Shown: positions 8,355 to 17,974, counted from the first letter of the stretch. The stretch is DNA of 64,000 nucleotides from an uncultured Bacteroidales bacterium (GCA_902785925.1 CADAAI010000013.1:1-64000), one strand, 5' to 3'. Program-made: numbers and translations. Notes: generated by a model not told the origin, from the letters alone.

Positions 8355-8385
8355 TTTGCATTATTCCATTTTTATTATATCTTTG
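8355..8385 (+). promoter_or_regulatory. Promoter of the nrf operon
   Basis: TTTG (8355-8358) and TATCTTTG (8378-8385) have 19-base spacing, a full consensus match. The leader to nrfH is about 27 bases. No obvious Crp/Fnr-like dyad was seen beside it. Confidence 0.7.
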
Positions 8386-8418
8386 CAAAAAACCATTAAC
8401 AGCCCAGAATCACATTCT

Positions 8419-9024
8419 ATGTTTAAAAAGATAAAACAATGGTACACAAATGTATGCAGCAAGTTGTCCTATTCACAAAAGATAGGACTAGTTGTTATTG
8501 CTGGTTTGATTGTGGGGCTGGGTGGACTATTTGGCTACCTGCTTAGGGCTCACACCTATCTTGGCAATGACTCAAGTGCGTGTGTAAACTGTCACATCAT
8601 GTCACCATACTATGCTACTTGGAGCAACTCGAGCCACTTTCGTGACGCCACCTGCAACGACTGCCATGTGCCGCACGACAACTTCTTCAAGAAATATGCC
8701 TTCAAAGCTACCGATGGTTTGAAGCATGTGGCATATTTCGTGACCAACAGCGAGCGACAAGCCATTATGGCCGAGGATGCCAGCGCACAAGTTATAATGA
8801 ATAACTGCATACGCTGCCATACCCAGCTTAATCAAGAGTTTGTTAAGACAGGACGTATCGACTACATGATGGCAAAAAAAGGCGAGGGCAAAGCATGCTG
8901 GGATTGTCACCGCAACGTGCCTCACGGTGGCATGAACTCTCTCATGTCTACTCCTGGCGCTGATACTCAAGTGCCGCTGCCGCCAAGTCCCGTACCCGAA
9001 TGGTTGCAATCAAAAAAGCAATAA
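8419..9024 (+). CDS. nrfH: Cytochrome c nitrite reductase small subunit NrfH
   Basis: The 201-residue NapC/NirT-family protein has one N-terminal membrane anchor (about 22-43) and four c-type haem motifs: CVNCH (55-59), CNDCH (79-83), CIRCH (130-134) and CWDCH (160-164). NrfH takes electrons from menaquinol and passes them to NrfA on the outer face of the cytoplasmic membrane. Start 8419 was chosen because the promoter lies at 8355-8385, within the longer in-frame extension. It is the first gene of nrfH-nrfA-ccsB-ccsA. Confidence 0.95.
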   Translation: MFKKIKQWYTNVCSKLSYSQKIGLVVIAGLIVGLGGLFGYLLRAHTYLGNDSSACVNCHIMSPYYATWSNSSHFRDATCNDCHVPHDNFFKKYAFKATDGLKHVAYFVTNSERQAIMAEDASAQVIMNNCIRCHTQLNQEFVKTGRIDYMMAKKGEGKACWDCHRNVPHGGMNSLMSTPGADTQVPLPPSPVPEWLQSKKQ

Positions 9025-9086
9025 TCAGATAATTGCAGAATTCAATATTTAATATACAATAGACAACAAACGAAAACAACATATCT

Positions 9087-10622
9087 ATGGCAAAGAAACT
9101 AAAAAAATGGCAAGGATGGGCACTCTTTGGGGGGTCGATGATTGTAGTGTTCCTGTTGGGACTGCTGGTATCTTCGCTCATGCAGCGAAGGGCCGAAGTT
9201 GCAAGCGTGTTCAACAACAAACGCACAGAATTCACCGATTCAATCATTGCCCAAAACGAGAAATTCAAGGCCGATTATCCTCGTGAGTACGAGACATGGG
9301 CGATGACCGAAGACACCACCTTTAAGTCTGAATACAACAGTTCTAACGAGGTTGACGTTCTTGAGCAAAGACCTGAAATGGTGATTCTATGGGCAGGATA
9401 TGCTTTCTCACGCGACTACAACACCCCACGAGGTCACAAGCACTGTATAGAGGACTTGAGAAAAATTTTGCGCACCGGCAACCCAGGCATCGACGGCGAT
9501 GAGGATATGCAGCCTGCAACATGCTGGACCTGCAAGGGGCCCGACGTACCACGCATGATGCGCGAATTGAGTGGTAACAAATCGGTATTTGATCCCACCA
9601 ACTATTATGCCTATGCAGGCAAGTGGAGTGGACTCGGCGACCAGATTGTTAATACTATTGGTTGCAGCGACTGCCATGATGCGCGCACTATGGATTTGCG
9701 ACCTGCACGTCCCGCACTCTATGAGGCATGGAAACGTGCCGGTAAGGACGTGAACAAAGCCACTCATGAGGAGATGCGCTCATTAGTGTGCGCTCAATGC
9801 CACACTGAGTATTACTTCATCAAGCCCGATGACCCTAAAAATCCAGGAAAGGCCAACTACCTGATGTTTCCGCAAGACTTCGGCATGACATGCGAGGATG
9901 CAGAGCACTACTATGACTCTATTGGCTTTTACGACTATATTCACCCTTTGTCGAAGACCCCAATCCTCAAGGCACAGCACCCTGGATATGAGATAGCATT
10001 GCAAGGAATTCACGGACAGAGAGGCGTTTCATGTGCCGATTGTCATATGCCTTACATGCAGCAAGGTGGCGTAAAATTCACTGACCACCACATCATGTCA
10101 CCATTGGCTAACATCGACCGCACCTGCCAGATTTGTCACCGCAAGGATGCCGAGACACTCAAACAGAACGTCTATGAGCGCCAGGCAAAATGCACCGAGG
10201 TGAGAAACCGCGCTGAGAAAGAACTGGCCGCTGCCCATATCGAAGCGAAATTCGCTTTCGAAAAAGGAGCTACCGACGCCGAAATAAAGCCCGTTCAAGA
10301 CCTGATTCGCAAGAGTCAGTGGCGATGGGACTATGCCATAGCAAGTCATGGTGCCACCTTCCATGCCCCACAAGAAGTGACACGACTGCTCTCACACAGT
10401 GTGGACTATGCGTTACAAGCACGACTGCTCATAAGCAAGATTCTCGCCAAGCATGGCTACATCAGCGATGTGCCTATGCCTGACATCAGCACCAAAGCCA
10501 AAGCACAAGCCTACATTGGCCTTGACATGGCAAGCCTCAGAGCAAAGAAGAAGAATTTCTTGCAGCAGATTGTTCCCAAATGGATTGAAACAGCCAAGAA
10601 GAACAAACGAATCGAGATTTAA
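9087..10622 (+). CDS. nrfA: Ammonia-forming cytochrome c nitrite reductase NrfA
   Basis: The 511-residue pentahaem protein carries the diagnostic catalytic motif CWTCK (146-150), in which Lys replaces the axial His, and four CxxCH motifs: CSDCH (193-197), CAQCH (235-239), CADCH (316-320) and CQICH (347-351). An uncleaved-looking N-terminal membrane segment (about 11-31) would anchor it. It reduces nitrite to ammonium with six electrons and pairs with NrfH. The length is usual for the family. It lies 62 bases after nrfH in one operon. Confidence 0.97.
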   Translation: MAKKLKKWQGWALFGGSMIVVFLLGLLVSSLMQRRAEVASVFNNKRTEFTDSIIAQNEKFKADYPREYETWAMTEDTTFKSEYNSSNEVDVLEQRPEMVILWAGYAFSRDYNTPRGHKHCIEDLRKILRTGNPGIDGDEDMQPATCWTCKGPDVPRMMRELSGNKSVFDPTNYYAYAGKWSGLGDQIVNTIGCSDCHDARTMDLRPARPALYEAWKRAGKDVNKATHEEMRSLVCAQCHTEYYFIKPDDPKNPGKANYLMFPQDFGMTCEDAEHYYDSIGFYDYIHPLSKTPILKAQHPGYEIALQGIHGQRGVSCADCHMPYMQQGGVKFTDHHIMSPLANIDRTCQICHRKDAETLKQNVYERQAKCTEVRNRAEKELAAAHIEAKFAFEKGATDAEIKPVQDLIRKSQWRWDYAIASHGATFHAPQEVTRLLSHSVDYALQARLLISKILAKHGYISDVPMPDISTKAKAQAYIGLDMASLRAKKKNFLQQIVPKWIETAKKNKRIEI

Positions 10623-10690
10623 AATTCCGAAAAAGACATACAATTAAGGCAGGCGATAAATGCCTGTCTTAACTTTTCAAACGATCATAA

Positions 10691-11572
10691 ATGAACAAAT
10701 CCTTGACTCTCCTTGACGGATTCATGGTAGGCGGTGGCATTGTCGCGGCAGGGTTCATGCTGCAACTAAGTGCTGGGCCCGTCAACTGGGATGCTTTGAC
10801 CTGGCCTGCCAATGCCATAATGCTGGCAGTGTTTATTGCAACAATCATTGCCATCTATATGATAGGAAGAAAATATGTTGTGCTACACTTTCTTGGCACC
10901 TACAAGGCTGCAGTGCCTGCAATGATATATGCCATAATTCTCACTTTAATCATGGGACTCACAAAACAGACCACTGATGGCACCTGGTTTAACAATATGC
11001 TGTCGTTTTGGCCAATGGTGCTGACCTATGTTTACATTACCGTTATCTTAGGAGTAATCATCATCAATCACATTTTGCATTTCAAGTGGCGTCGCGACAT
11101 ACCATTTTTGCTCAACCATCTGGGACTCTTCATCGCCCTGATCGCAGCCACGATTGGCAATGCCGACATGCAGCGCCTCAGGATGATAACCACAGTTGGA
11201 GAACCTGAGTGGAGAGCACTAACAGTCAACAACGAGATAATGGAATTGCCCATTGCCATAGAGCTTAACAAATTTATCATGGAGACTTATGATGACGGCT
11301 CTCCAAAGCGCTTCGCTTCTAACATAAACATTTACACACAAAACGGCAAGAACTTTGCCACAACCGTCGATGTCAACAAACCAGTAAAGGTTGATGGCTA
11401 CAAAATATACCAGTATGGCTACGACACGAATATGGGCCCAAACAGTCAAGTGAGCATCTTTGAACTGGTGCGAGACCCGTGGTTGCCTGTAGTTTATACC
11501 GGCATCTTTATGATGATTGCTGGAGCAGTAGGCCTATTCTTTATTGGTGCAAGAAGGAGGAGAAAATCATGA
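10691..11572 (+). CDS. ResB/CcsB-like cytochrome c biogenesis protein
   Basis: The 293-residue membrane protein has about four N-terminal membrane segments (within 15-165), a soluble extracytoplasmic loop and one C-terminal segment (about 268-285) ending in a basic RRRRK tail. This short ResB form is typical of Bacteroidetes nrf operons. With the next gene it forms the System II haem ligase that attaches haem to apocytochromes, here presumably NrfH and NrfA. Its stop overlaps the next ATG (ATGA), which points to translational coupling. Confidence 0.85.
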   Translation: MNKSLTLLDGFMVGGGIVAAGFMLQLSAGPVNWDALTWPANAIMLAVFIATIIAIYMIGRKYVVLHFLGTYKAAVPAMIYAIILTLIMGLTKQTTDGTWFNNMLSFWPMVLTYVYITVILGVIIINHILHFKWRRDIPFLLNHLGLFIALIAATIGNADMQRLRMITTVGEPEWRALTVNNEIMELPIAIELNKFIMETYDDGSPKRFASNINIYTQNGKNFATTVDVNKPVKVDGYKIYQYGYDTNMGPNSQVSIFELVRDPWLPVVYTGIFMMIAGAVGLFFIGARRRRKS

Positions 11573-12354
11573 CATGGAATAGTTTTATATATTTCGGCTT
11601 AGCATCGATAGTAATGTGGATTGCAGGAGCATGGGCTGCCTGGAAAGACAAGAAATCGATAGCCTACGGGGCAACTATAGCGGGCTTGCTCGTATTCTTT
11701 GGCTATATTATTGCAATGTGGGTTTCACTCGAAAGGCCACCGCTACGCACAATGGGAGAAACACGACTATGGTACTCACTATTCCTGCCACTAGCCGGCA
11801 TTATTGTTTATGGCCGCTGGCGCTATAAATGGATATTGTCCTTCTCAACTCTTTTGGCAGTCGTGTTCATTGCCATAAACATCTTCAAACCCGAGATTCA
11901 TTCCAAGACGCTCATGCCTGCGTTGCAGAGCCCTTGGTTTGCGCCTCACGTGATAGTCTATATGATGGCTTACGCATTACTGGGAGCATCGACAGTAATG
12001 GCTCTTTACTTGCTGTTTTTCAAACGAACAGAACCCACCGACCAAGAATATGATATTACAGACAACTTAGTATATGCCGGACTGGCTTTCCTCACATTTG
12101 GCATGCTGTTTGGCGCATTGTGGGCCAAGGAGGCATGGGGACACTACTGGTCATGGGATCCCAAGGAAACTTGGGCGGCAATTACATGGTTAGCCTATCT
12201 AGTGTATGTACACTATCGTCTAATGCCTAACCACCGCAAACCTGTGGCTCTCGCCATGTTGATTGTAGCATTTGTGCTGCTACAAGTGTGCTGGTGGGGA
12301 ATCAATTACCTCCCAAGCGCTCAAGCCACAAGCGTTCATACCTATAGCGCATAG
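11569..12354 (+). CDS. ccsA: CcsA/CcmC-like haem handling protein
   Basis: The 261-residue protein has about eight membrane segments and the tryptophan-rich haem-binding WWD-type signature (WGHYWSWDPKETWA, about residues 189-202), the hallmark of CcsA and CcmC. Conserved histidines near the motif (FAPHVIVYMM and the VHYR segment) fit the haem ligands. It works with the ResB-like protein to move and ligate haem. It is the last gene of the nrf operon and starts at the ATGA overlap. A lysine at the catalytic haem of NrfA can demand a dedicated ligase in other bacteria; whether this pair is dedicated is not shown. Confidence 0.9.
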   Translation: MTWNSFIYFGLASIVMWIAGAWAAWKDKKSIAYGATIAGLLVFFGYIIAMWVSLERPPLRTMGETRLWYSLFLPLAGIIVYGRWRYKWILSFSTLLAVVFIAINIFKPEIHSKTLMPALQSPWFAPHVIVYMMAYALLGASTVMALYLLFFKRTEPTDQEYDITDNLVYAGLAFLTFGMLFGALWAKEAWGHYWSWDPKETWAAITWLAYLVYVHYRLMPNHRKPVALAMLIVAFVLLQVCWWGINYLPSAQATSVHTYSA

Positions 12355-12420
12355 GGAGATAATGCTTACTTCTCATACTTTGTACTTTCTACTTTGTACT
12401 TTTATCACTTCCTTTTCATC

Positions 12421-12615
12421 TCAAACGAACGAGAGCGACTTCAGCATCTCGCTGCTGCTCATGCCACTGATGAAATTCAGCACCACCAGCAAGCGGTCCA
12501 TGTCGAAGGCAATATAGAGTTTCTTGCCGTCGCCGTGGGTATGCGACTTGAGCGGAATACCATGCCAGCGAAGCGTGAGTTGCTGTTGCTCATAATTGGT
12601 GGGACAAAACCACAA
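12421..12615 (-). pseudogene. Possible 3' remnant of an unidentified gene
   Basis: The minus strand reads a protein-like stretch (LTLRWHGIPLKSHTHGDG, then KLYIAFDMDRLLVVLNFISG) to a stop at 12421. It is fused upstream to a copy of the rluA upstream repeat (12588-12650), so the reading frame has no credible start. It may be the last 50-60 codons of a gene whose 5' part was replaced. The family is not recognised. Confidence 0.35.
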
Positions 12616-12650
12616 AAAAAATGATGTTTTTAAACTATTAAGGACAATTA
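12588..12650. repeat. Dispersed repeat copy 2 (rluA upstream region)
   Basis: It matches 7577-7655 in the same orientation: GCTCATAATT, GGTGGGACAAAAC, an A-run, then ATTAAGGACAA. In this copy the -7 box reads GGTTTTG rather than TAGTTTTG, so promoter function is probably lost. Confidence 0.7.
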
Positions 12651-12778
12651 TTTTTAGGGGAGAGTGAGAGGGGAGAGAAGCTGCGCCTTAATCAATGCAG
12701 AATGCATAATTTTTGCCGGCTTGCGCCGGAAATTAAAGCGCTACGCGCTAAAATTATTTTTTTGTTTGATACTGGTAT

Positions 12779-12873
12779 AATCTCACAAAGTTGCAACTAT
12801 CGTTGTCGCAAAGCCTGCTTACGCAGGAATAATTGGGCTGACGCGTAATAGAAAGCTTGACTCAGTTGACTCA
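12779..12873. repeat. 95-base direct repeat, left copy
   Basis: It is identical to 15568-15662 apart from one base (A/G in the loop of CCTGCTTACGCAGG). It contains two short inverted repeats (TTGC..GCAA and CCTGC..GCAGG). Shorter, more diverged relatives lie at 30507-30547 and 34162-34213. Confidence 0.9.
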
Positions 12874-12999
12874 GGGCCTTAAGGTGGTTAAGGGCTTTAA
12901 GGAGCTTAAGGTGTTTATTGGGCATATCTCACGCAAATGGCGCGAAAGGCGCAAAAGGTCCTTAATCAATGCACAATTGGCAGTGCGGTTGATGTAGAG

Positions 13000-13049
13000 T
13001 GGGACAGTTTTGAAAAAAAATTGAAGTGGTGGCAGAATGTCAAAGAGCG
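13000..13049. repeat. Second shared block, left copy
   Basis: GGGACAGTTTTGAAAA, an A/T run, then GAAGTGGTGGCAGAATGTCA recurs at 15734-15787 in the same order and orientation relative to the 95-base repeat. Confidence 0.8.
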
Positions 13050-13674
13050 ATTTTTGCAAATGCTGCATTTGCAGGTGAGAGGGAAGAGGAGAGAGGGGAG
13101 AGCGGACTGCGCCTACTTAGTAATGGGTTGTGCCTTGAGGCTTGCGCAAAGATATAATTTTAATGTGAAAGGAAACAATATTGAAAAAATAATTACAATA
13201 ATAGAGAAAATTCTTGTTTTTTATCAAATTAAAGTGTAAATTTGCGACAATTCAAGTGAACTTGTAGAGACAAGCTCTCACTCGAAGACATAAGAAAGCG
13301 TCTTGGTTTTATTTTGTTGTATAAAATCGCCAATTTTAACCTGAAGAATGAAACTGTCAAAGAACGCCTTCGCTAGCCAATATCCACTCTTTATAGAGGC
13401 GATATAATGGCATGGCGTGGGATTGATGGTTTATTTCAGGTGGGGCGTTTGGCGATGCCTTTACAACGATAAATCATAAAAATCTCCACGCTTTTTTTTG
13501 CTAAAGACAGGTCAAAAATGAAAAGGCACATTTTTTTGGAACTTGTAATTAATTGGAATATAGCGAATTGTGAAGCATTAAGTACACGGACGTTTTTCTG
13601 GCAAAATAGTTCTGTTGATTGTGACTTTGCAACCACAATGATAATATCAAGTTTAACACATAAAATAAACAGTC

Positions 13675-15198
13675 ATGAAAAAGATTGCCTCATTGCTTTT
13701 ATTATTACTAACTGTGGCGCTGCTTCCATCATGTGAAGAAGATATTGAAAAGCGCCAAGTGATCTTCACCGCCACAATGCCAAGCGATGACTTGTCATCC
13801 TCCCGGCCTGGCTGCATTATAAATGGCGTGCCAGCGGCTGACGCTTTCAATCTGTCTGACCAATGGAAGACTGGCGACAAGATACAGATTTTTGTGCGTC
13901 AAGACGGCAAGGTGTATCAGGCTGAGAGTCTATCCGTAGTTTCTGACATAAGCAGCGACGGCAAGACATGCTCATTCGAGTTCGTATTGCCGAAGTCGGT
14001 CAAACCTGAAAGTGATTACGAGATTATAGGTGTGACTGGCGTAGAAGCGCAAATAGATGGCTCAAATGTGGTTGCCTTGTGTAACCTTAAGCGAGAAAGC
14101 TTTGACAGCGGCAAGTCAGTCGTGTTGCCAATGTGGTTCACAGCCAAGAAGGGTAGCAGCAAAGCAAATTTCCGTCACCTGTGTGCCTACGAGATTCTCT
14201 ATGTCAGCAATGTATCGGATGCAAGCATCACGTTCAAGCACTCAGGATTTCAGACGCAGACTCCATGGTACAGGTACAGTGCTTCTATTTTGCTCCCAGA
14301 TGGTAAATATGGTGGAAAGGAAGTGCAAGGCGATGCCGAAAGTAATGAAAGTACGATTCCCTCGGGAGGCACGGGCACAATAGTGTCATGGTACATTCCA
14401 AATGTCACTGTTGATGGTGTGACAATCAACAACGTTCGTCTCAAGGCTGTTGTAAATGGCAATGCTGTCACCACTACCGACGCATTGAAATCATATAAAA
14501 CTTTCACTTATGGCAGTGCCTATTATATGCAAGTTACCTGGGATGGCTCAACTCTGTATTTCTCTAATGAATTCTGTCCCGACTCAAATCATCCGCACAT
14601 TATTGACCTGGGCTTGCCGTCGGGGACAAAGTGGGCGTGCTGTAATATTGGTGCCAATGTCCCGTTAGAAAATGGAAATTATTACGCTTGGGGCGAAACC
14701 ACTCCCAAGCCGTCCTATACAAAGAGTGGCTACAAGTGGTACATCGGTGGTGACGACCATAATATCAGCAAGTACTGCTCTATGAGCAGCTATGGCACCG
14801 TCGATAACAGAACGGAACTTGAACCAGAAGATGATGCCGCATACGTGAATTGGGGTCCTGAGTGGCGCATGCCTTCAGGGCATCAATTTCGGGAACTATT
14901 GGACAACACCACAAGTCATTGGACCAACATCAACGGAACGGAGGGCTATATTTTCAAAAGCAACACAAACAATAGAGCCGTTTTCTTCCCAGCTGCTGGA
15001 TGGCCTAGTGGCAACGGTGGATATGGAGGAGAAGAGTCTGGTGGCAACTATTGGTCACGCATTATGTTCAACGATGAGCCGCAAAACTATGCTGTTATTC
15101 TGGGGTTCCGCAATAGCAGTATGGGGTCGCTTACACTAGCCTATTACTCACGACATCACGGTTCAAGCGTTCGTGCTGTGTATGTTGGACAAGAGTAG
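13675..15198 (+). CDS. Surface lipoprotein with fimbrillin-like N-terminus and C-terminal FISUMP domain
   Basis: The 507-residue product has a lipoprotein signal (hydrophobic 4-17, Cys20 in LLPSCEED). Residues about 25-290 resemble Bacteroidales fimbrillin-like/Mfa-type beta domains: ATMPSDD, a GDKIQIFV strand, and the LPDGKYGG region. Residues about 300-507 form a Fibrobacter succinogenes major paralogous (FISUMP) domain with its markers IDLGLPSGTKWA, YYAWGET, WRMPSG and the closing SVRAVY. Such proteins are surface exposed; the ligand is unknown. The gene is flanked on both sides by the same 95-base and 50-base repeats in direct orientation, so it sits on a segment that could be lost or duplicated by recombination. 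Confidence 0.85.
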   Translation: MKKIASLLLLLLTVALLPSCEEDIEKRQVIFTATMPSDDLSSSRPGCIINGVPAADAFNLSDQWKTGDKIQIFVRQDGKVYQAESLSVVSDISSDGKTCSFEFVLPKSVKPESDYEIIGVTGVEAQIDGSNVVALCNLKRESFDSGKSVVLPMWFTAKKGSSKANFRHLCAYEILYVSNVSDASITFKHSGFQTQTPWYRYSASILLPDGKYGGKEVQGDAESNESTIPSGGTGTIVSWYIPNVTVDGVTINNVRLKAVVNGNAVTTTDALKSYKTFTYGSAYYMQVTWDGSTLYFSNEFCPDSNHPHIIDLGLPSGTKWACCNIGANVPLENGNYYAWGETTPKPSYTKSGYKWYIGGDDHNISKYCSMSSYGTVDNRTELEPEDDAAYVNWGPEWRMPSGHQFRELLDNTTSHWTNINGTEGYIFKSNTNNRAVFFPAAGWPSGNGGYGGEESGGNYWSRIMFNDEPQNYAVILGFRNSSMGSLTLAYYSRHHGSSVRAVYVGQE

Positions 15199-15567
15199 AG
15201 GCACATAAGCTGCGGAGAGTGGAGAGCTTTTCTCAATTCACAATGCATTATCAGGTGAGAGGAGAGAGGTGAGAGGAGAGAGGAGAGAGGCTGCGCCTTA
15301 ATCAATGCACAATGCACAATGGGCTGACGCGTGGGAGTGCGATTGAGGCTGGAGAGGCGCTTCGCTTAAAATTGGGTCAAGTTCAAATCCCTTCGGGACC
15401 GCACACCGTGCTTCGCACGACTTATGCTTTTGAATCTCCCCGAGCTGAAGGTTTATTGAAAATTTAATTGAACATTGCGTGGACGCGGGATTGTTTTTCC
15501 ACTCCTGGCTTTTTCAATGCACAATTAACAATGCATAATGCACAATTTTGGCGTTATATGTTTCAAT

Positions 15568-15662
15568 AATCTCACAAAGTTGCAACTATCGTTGTCGCAA
15601 AGCCTGCTTGCGCAGGAATAATTGGGCTGACGCGTAATAGAAAGCTTGACTCAGTTGACTCA
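15568..15662. repeat. 95-base direct repeat, right copy
   Basis: It differs by one base from 12779-12873, in the same orientation. Confidence 0.9.
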
Positions 15663-15733
15663 CCTGACTCAGGGGAGAGGGAAGTGGGGAGAGGTGAGAG
15701 CAGGCTACGCGTGGGGGGCGTTTGAGATTGGGC

Positions 15734-15787
15734 GGGACAGTTTTGAAAATAAAATTTTTTGAAGTGGTGGCAGAATGTCAAAGAGCG
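15734..15787. repeat. Second shared block, right copy
   Basis: It matches 13000-13049 except for a few bases added in the A/T run. Confidence 0.8.
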
Positions 15788-15941
15788 CTTGATGGTGGGA
15801 ACTATGCAAATATATCGGTGATCTGATGTGGGTTGCAAGATTAAAAAGAATTATTGAGAGGATGAAAGTTGTTTTTTGCCTCGTGCGTATTAAATAACTA
15901 TAAAAAGGAAAGACAGTAATTTATAATTGAAAAGATTTTCG

Positions 15942-15949
15942 TATCTTTG
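15942..15949 (+). promoter_or_regulatory. -7 box for parE
   Basis: TATCTTTG matches TAnnTTTG. The leader of about 65 bases contains TGAGAC (about 15955-15960) and GTCTCA (about 15989-15994) flanking an AATGCATAATGCACAA motif, so the transcript can fold into a hairpin just upstream of the start. Confidence 0.55.
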
Positions 15950-16021
15950 CAAGTTGAGACCTTTCATATAATGCATAATGCACAATGAGTCTCATTTCGA
16001 AATTTAATAGAGAATTTTTAA

Positions 16022-17974
16022 ATGGCTGAAGAATTAGAATTACAAGATAACACACAGCAGCAAGGCAGTGACTTTGGCGGCTATGAGAAGTTGGTGACCC
16101 TTACTCCTCGTGAGCACATTAGGTTACGCCCTGGTATGTATATAGGCAAACTTGGTGATGGCAGTCAGAGCGATGACGGCATCTATGTACTGATGAAGGA
16201 GGTCATCGACAATAGCATCGACGAGTTCAACACCGGCTTTGCAAAGCCTCGCATTGACATCACTATGGAGGATGGCAAGGTTACCATTCGCGACTACGGT
16301 CGCGGCATCCCCCTTGACCAAGTGAAAGACGCGTCGAGCAAGATGAACACTGGTGCCAAGTATGACACAAAGAACTATAAACGCTCGGTTGGTCTTAACG
16401 GTGTTGGAATTAAAGCTGTTAATGCCCTGTCGTCAAGTTTCTTCATTCGCTCGGTGCGTGACGGCCAGTGCTCGGCAGTGACCTACAAGGAAGGTCTTGT
16501 TGAAAATGAGACTGGCATCGTTGCTGCTCAGCCCGACGAGGAAAACGGCACTGTTGTTGAATTCACTCCAGATGCCACAATCTTCAAGAACTACGAATAC
16601 CGCGATGACATTATCGAGGTGATGATCAAGAACTATTCGTTCCTGAACACTGGCTTGTCGCTCTATTATAATGGCAAGCGGTATCACTCTCGCAATGGTT
16701 TGAGCGACCTGGTGAACGAGAATATGACCACCGACCCGCTGTATCCACTCATGCACTTCACAGGCGAAGATATTGAGGTGGTGATTACCCACGCGGCGCA
16801 GATGGGCGAAGAGTTCTACTCGTTTGTTAACGGTCAGCACACCACACAGGGCGGTACCCACCAAAGTGCTTTTCGTGAGGCGTTGTCGCGCACCATCAAG
16901 GATTTCTACGGCAAGAATTTTGAATATAGCGACATACGCAATGGCATTGTTGCCGCCATCAGCATCAAGGTCGAGGAACCAGTGTTTGAGTCACAGACCA
17001 AGATTAAGCTAGGCTCTAGTGTGATGTGGAAAGATGGTCCCACCATCTACAAGTTCATTAACGACTATATCAAGAAAGAACTTGACAACTACTTGCACAA
17101 GACACCAGCCACCGCCGACGTGCTGCTGAAGAAGATTCAGGAGAACGAGAAAGAGCGTAAGGCTATTGCTGGAGTGACCAAGGTGACGCGTGAGCGCATG
17201 AAGAAAGCGGCATTGCATAACGACAAACTGCGTGACTGCCGCGTACACTACAACGACAGTCGTGGCGACCGACGCGAGGAGTCGTGCCTGTTCATAACCG
17301 AGGGACTCTCGGCGAGCGGTTCAATTACCAAGATACGTGACGTGCAGACTCAGGCTGTGTTCTCGTTACGCGGTAAACCGCTTAACACATTTGGACTGCC
17401 ACCAGCACAAGTTTATAAGAATGAAGAGTTTGGCTTGCTTCAGGCCGCTCTAAACATTGATGACGGCATTGAGGGCTTGCGCTATAACAAAGTGATAATC
17501 GCTACCGATGCTGATGTCGATGGAATGCACATTAGGCTACTATTGCTCACGTATTTCCTTCAGTTCTATCCTGAGCTAGTTAAGAGTGGTCATCTGTATA
17601 TCCTTCAGACCCCGCTGTTCCGCGTGCTCAACCGCAAGGATGCCAAGCGCAAGAGCCGCAGTGCAGGCCGTGAGGCGAAGAAGAACAAGGTTGAGACCTA
17701 CTACTGCTACAGTGATGAAGAGCGCATTGCTGCCATAAACAAACTGGGCGATAACGCCGAGATAACCCGATTCAAAGGATTAGGAGAGATTTCGCCAGAG
17801 GAGTTTGTCGACTTCATAGGCCCCGATATGCGCCTCGACCGTGTTCGCCTGCGCAAGGAAGATAACGTGAAGCAGTTGCTCACCTTCTTCATGGGTAAGA
17901 ACACAATGGAGCGCCAGAACTTTATTATTGACAACCTAGTAATTGAAGACGATGAAGACATCACAGTGCACTGA
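16022..17974 (+). CDS. parE: DNA topoisomerase IV subunit B
   Basis: The 650-residue protein has the full type IIA B-subunit layout: a GHKL ATPase ([10 protein letters not shown] with catalytic Glu and Asn; [21 protein letters not shown]), a transducer domain with QTKIKLGSS, and a TOPRIM domain (EGLSASGS and [10 protein letters not shown] metal-binding acids). The toprim reads EGLSA where gyrase has EGDSA, which fits ParE in this phylum. With ParC it decatenates daughter chromosomes. The next gene, coaD, overlaps its 3' end by 23 bases. Confidence 0.94.
   Translation: MAEELELQDNTQQQGSDFGGYEKLVTLTPREHIRLRPGMYIGKLGDGSQSDDGIYVLMKEVIDNSIDEFNTGFAKPRIDITMEDGKVTIRDYGRGIPLDQVKDASSKMNTGAKYDTKNYKRSVGLNGVGIKAVNALSSSFFIRSVRDGQCSAVTYKEGLVENETGIVAAQPDEENGTVVEFTPDATIFKNYEYRDDIIEVMIKNYSFLNTGLSLYYNGKRYHSRNGLSDLVNENMTTDPLYPLMHFTGEDIEVVITHAAQMGEEFYSFVNGQHTTQGGTHQSAFREALSRTIKDFYGKNFEYSDIRNGIVAAISIKVEEPVFESQTKIKLGSSVMWKDGPTIYKFINDYIKKELDNYLHKTPATADVLLKKIQENEKERKAIAGVTKVTRERMKKAALHNDKLRDCRVHYNDSRGDRREESCLFITEGLSASGSITKIRDVQTQAVFSLRGKPLNTFGLPPAQVYKNEEFGLLQAALNIDDGIEGLRYNKVIIATDADVDGMHIRLLLLTYFLQFYPELVKSGHLYILQTPLFRVLNRKDAKRKSRSAGREAKKNKVETYYCYSDEERIAAINKLGDNAEITRFKGLGEISPEEFVDFIGPDMRLDRVRLRKEDNVKQLLTFFMGKNTMERQNFIIDNLVIEDDEDITVH

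Larger units (their letters stand above)
12651..13674. other. Repeat-filled non-coding gap
   Basis: No gene is supported here. The gap holds short hairpins (GCCGGCTTGCGCCGG at 12715-12729, GCGCTACGCGC), purine-rich tracts (about 12656-12680 and 13073-13105), one 95-base repeat shared with 15568, a second shared block at 13000-13049, and a run of TTAAGG-type repeats at 12876-12912. Upstream of the lipoprotein gene, TGACTTTG near 13620 could be its -7 box. Confidence 0.6.
15199..16021. other. Repeat-filled non-coding gap before parE
   Basis: No gene is supported. It contains a homopurine GGAGAGAGG-type tract (about 15254-15296), repeated AATGCACAAT/AATGCATAAT motifs (15299-15323, 15515-15548, 15971-15986), short inverted repeats, and the right-hand copies of the two blocks shared with 12779 and 13000. 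Confidence 0.6.

Noticed and set aside
12937..13239. 100-codon plus-strand frame in the repeat gap
   Set aside because: It runs through a dispersed repeat and a purine tract, so its sequence is explained by the repeats.
12779..15787. CRISPR array or insertion sequence as the source of the repeats
   Set aside because: There are no regularly spaced short repeats with spacers, no cas genes, no transposase and no clear terminal inverted repeats.
15572..15838. 88-codon minus-strand frame over the 95-base repeat
   Set aside because: It is made of repeat sequence; the other copy of the repeat does not keep the frame.
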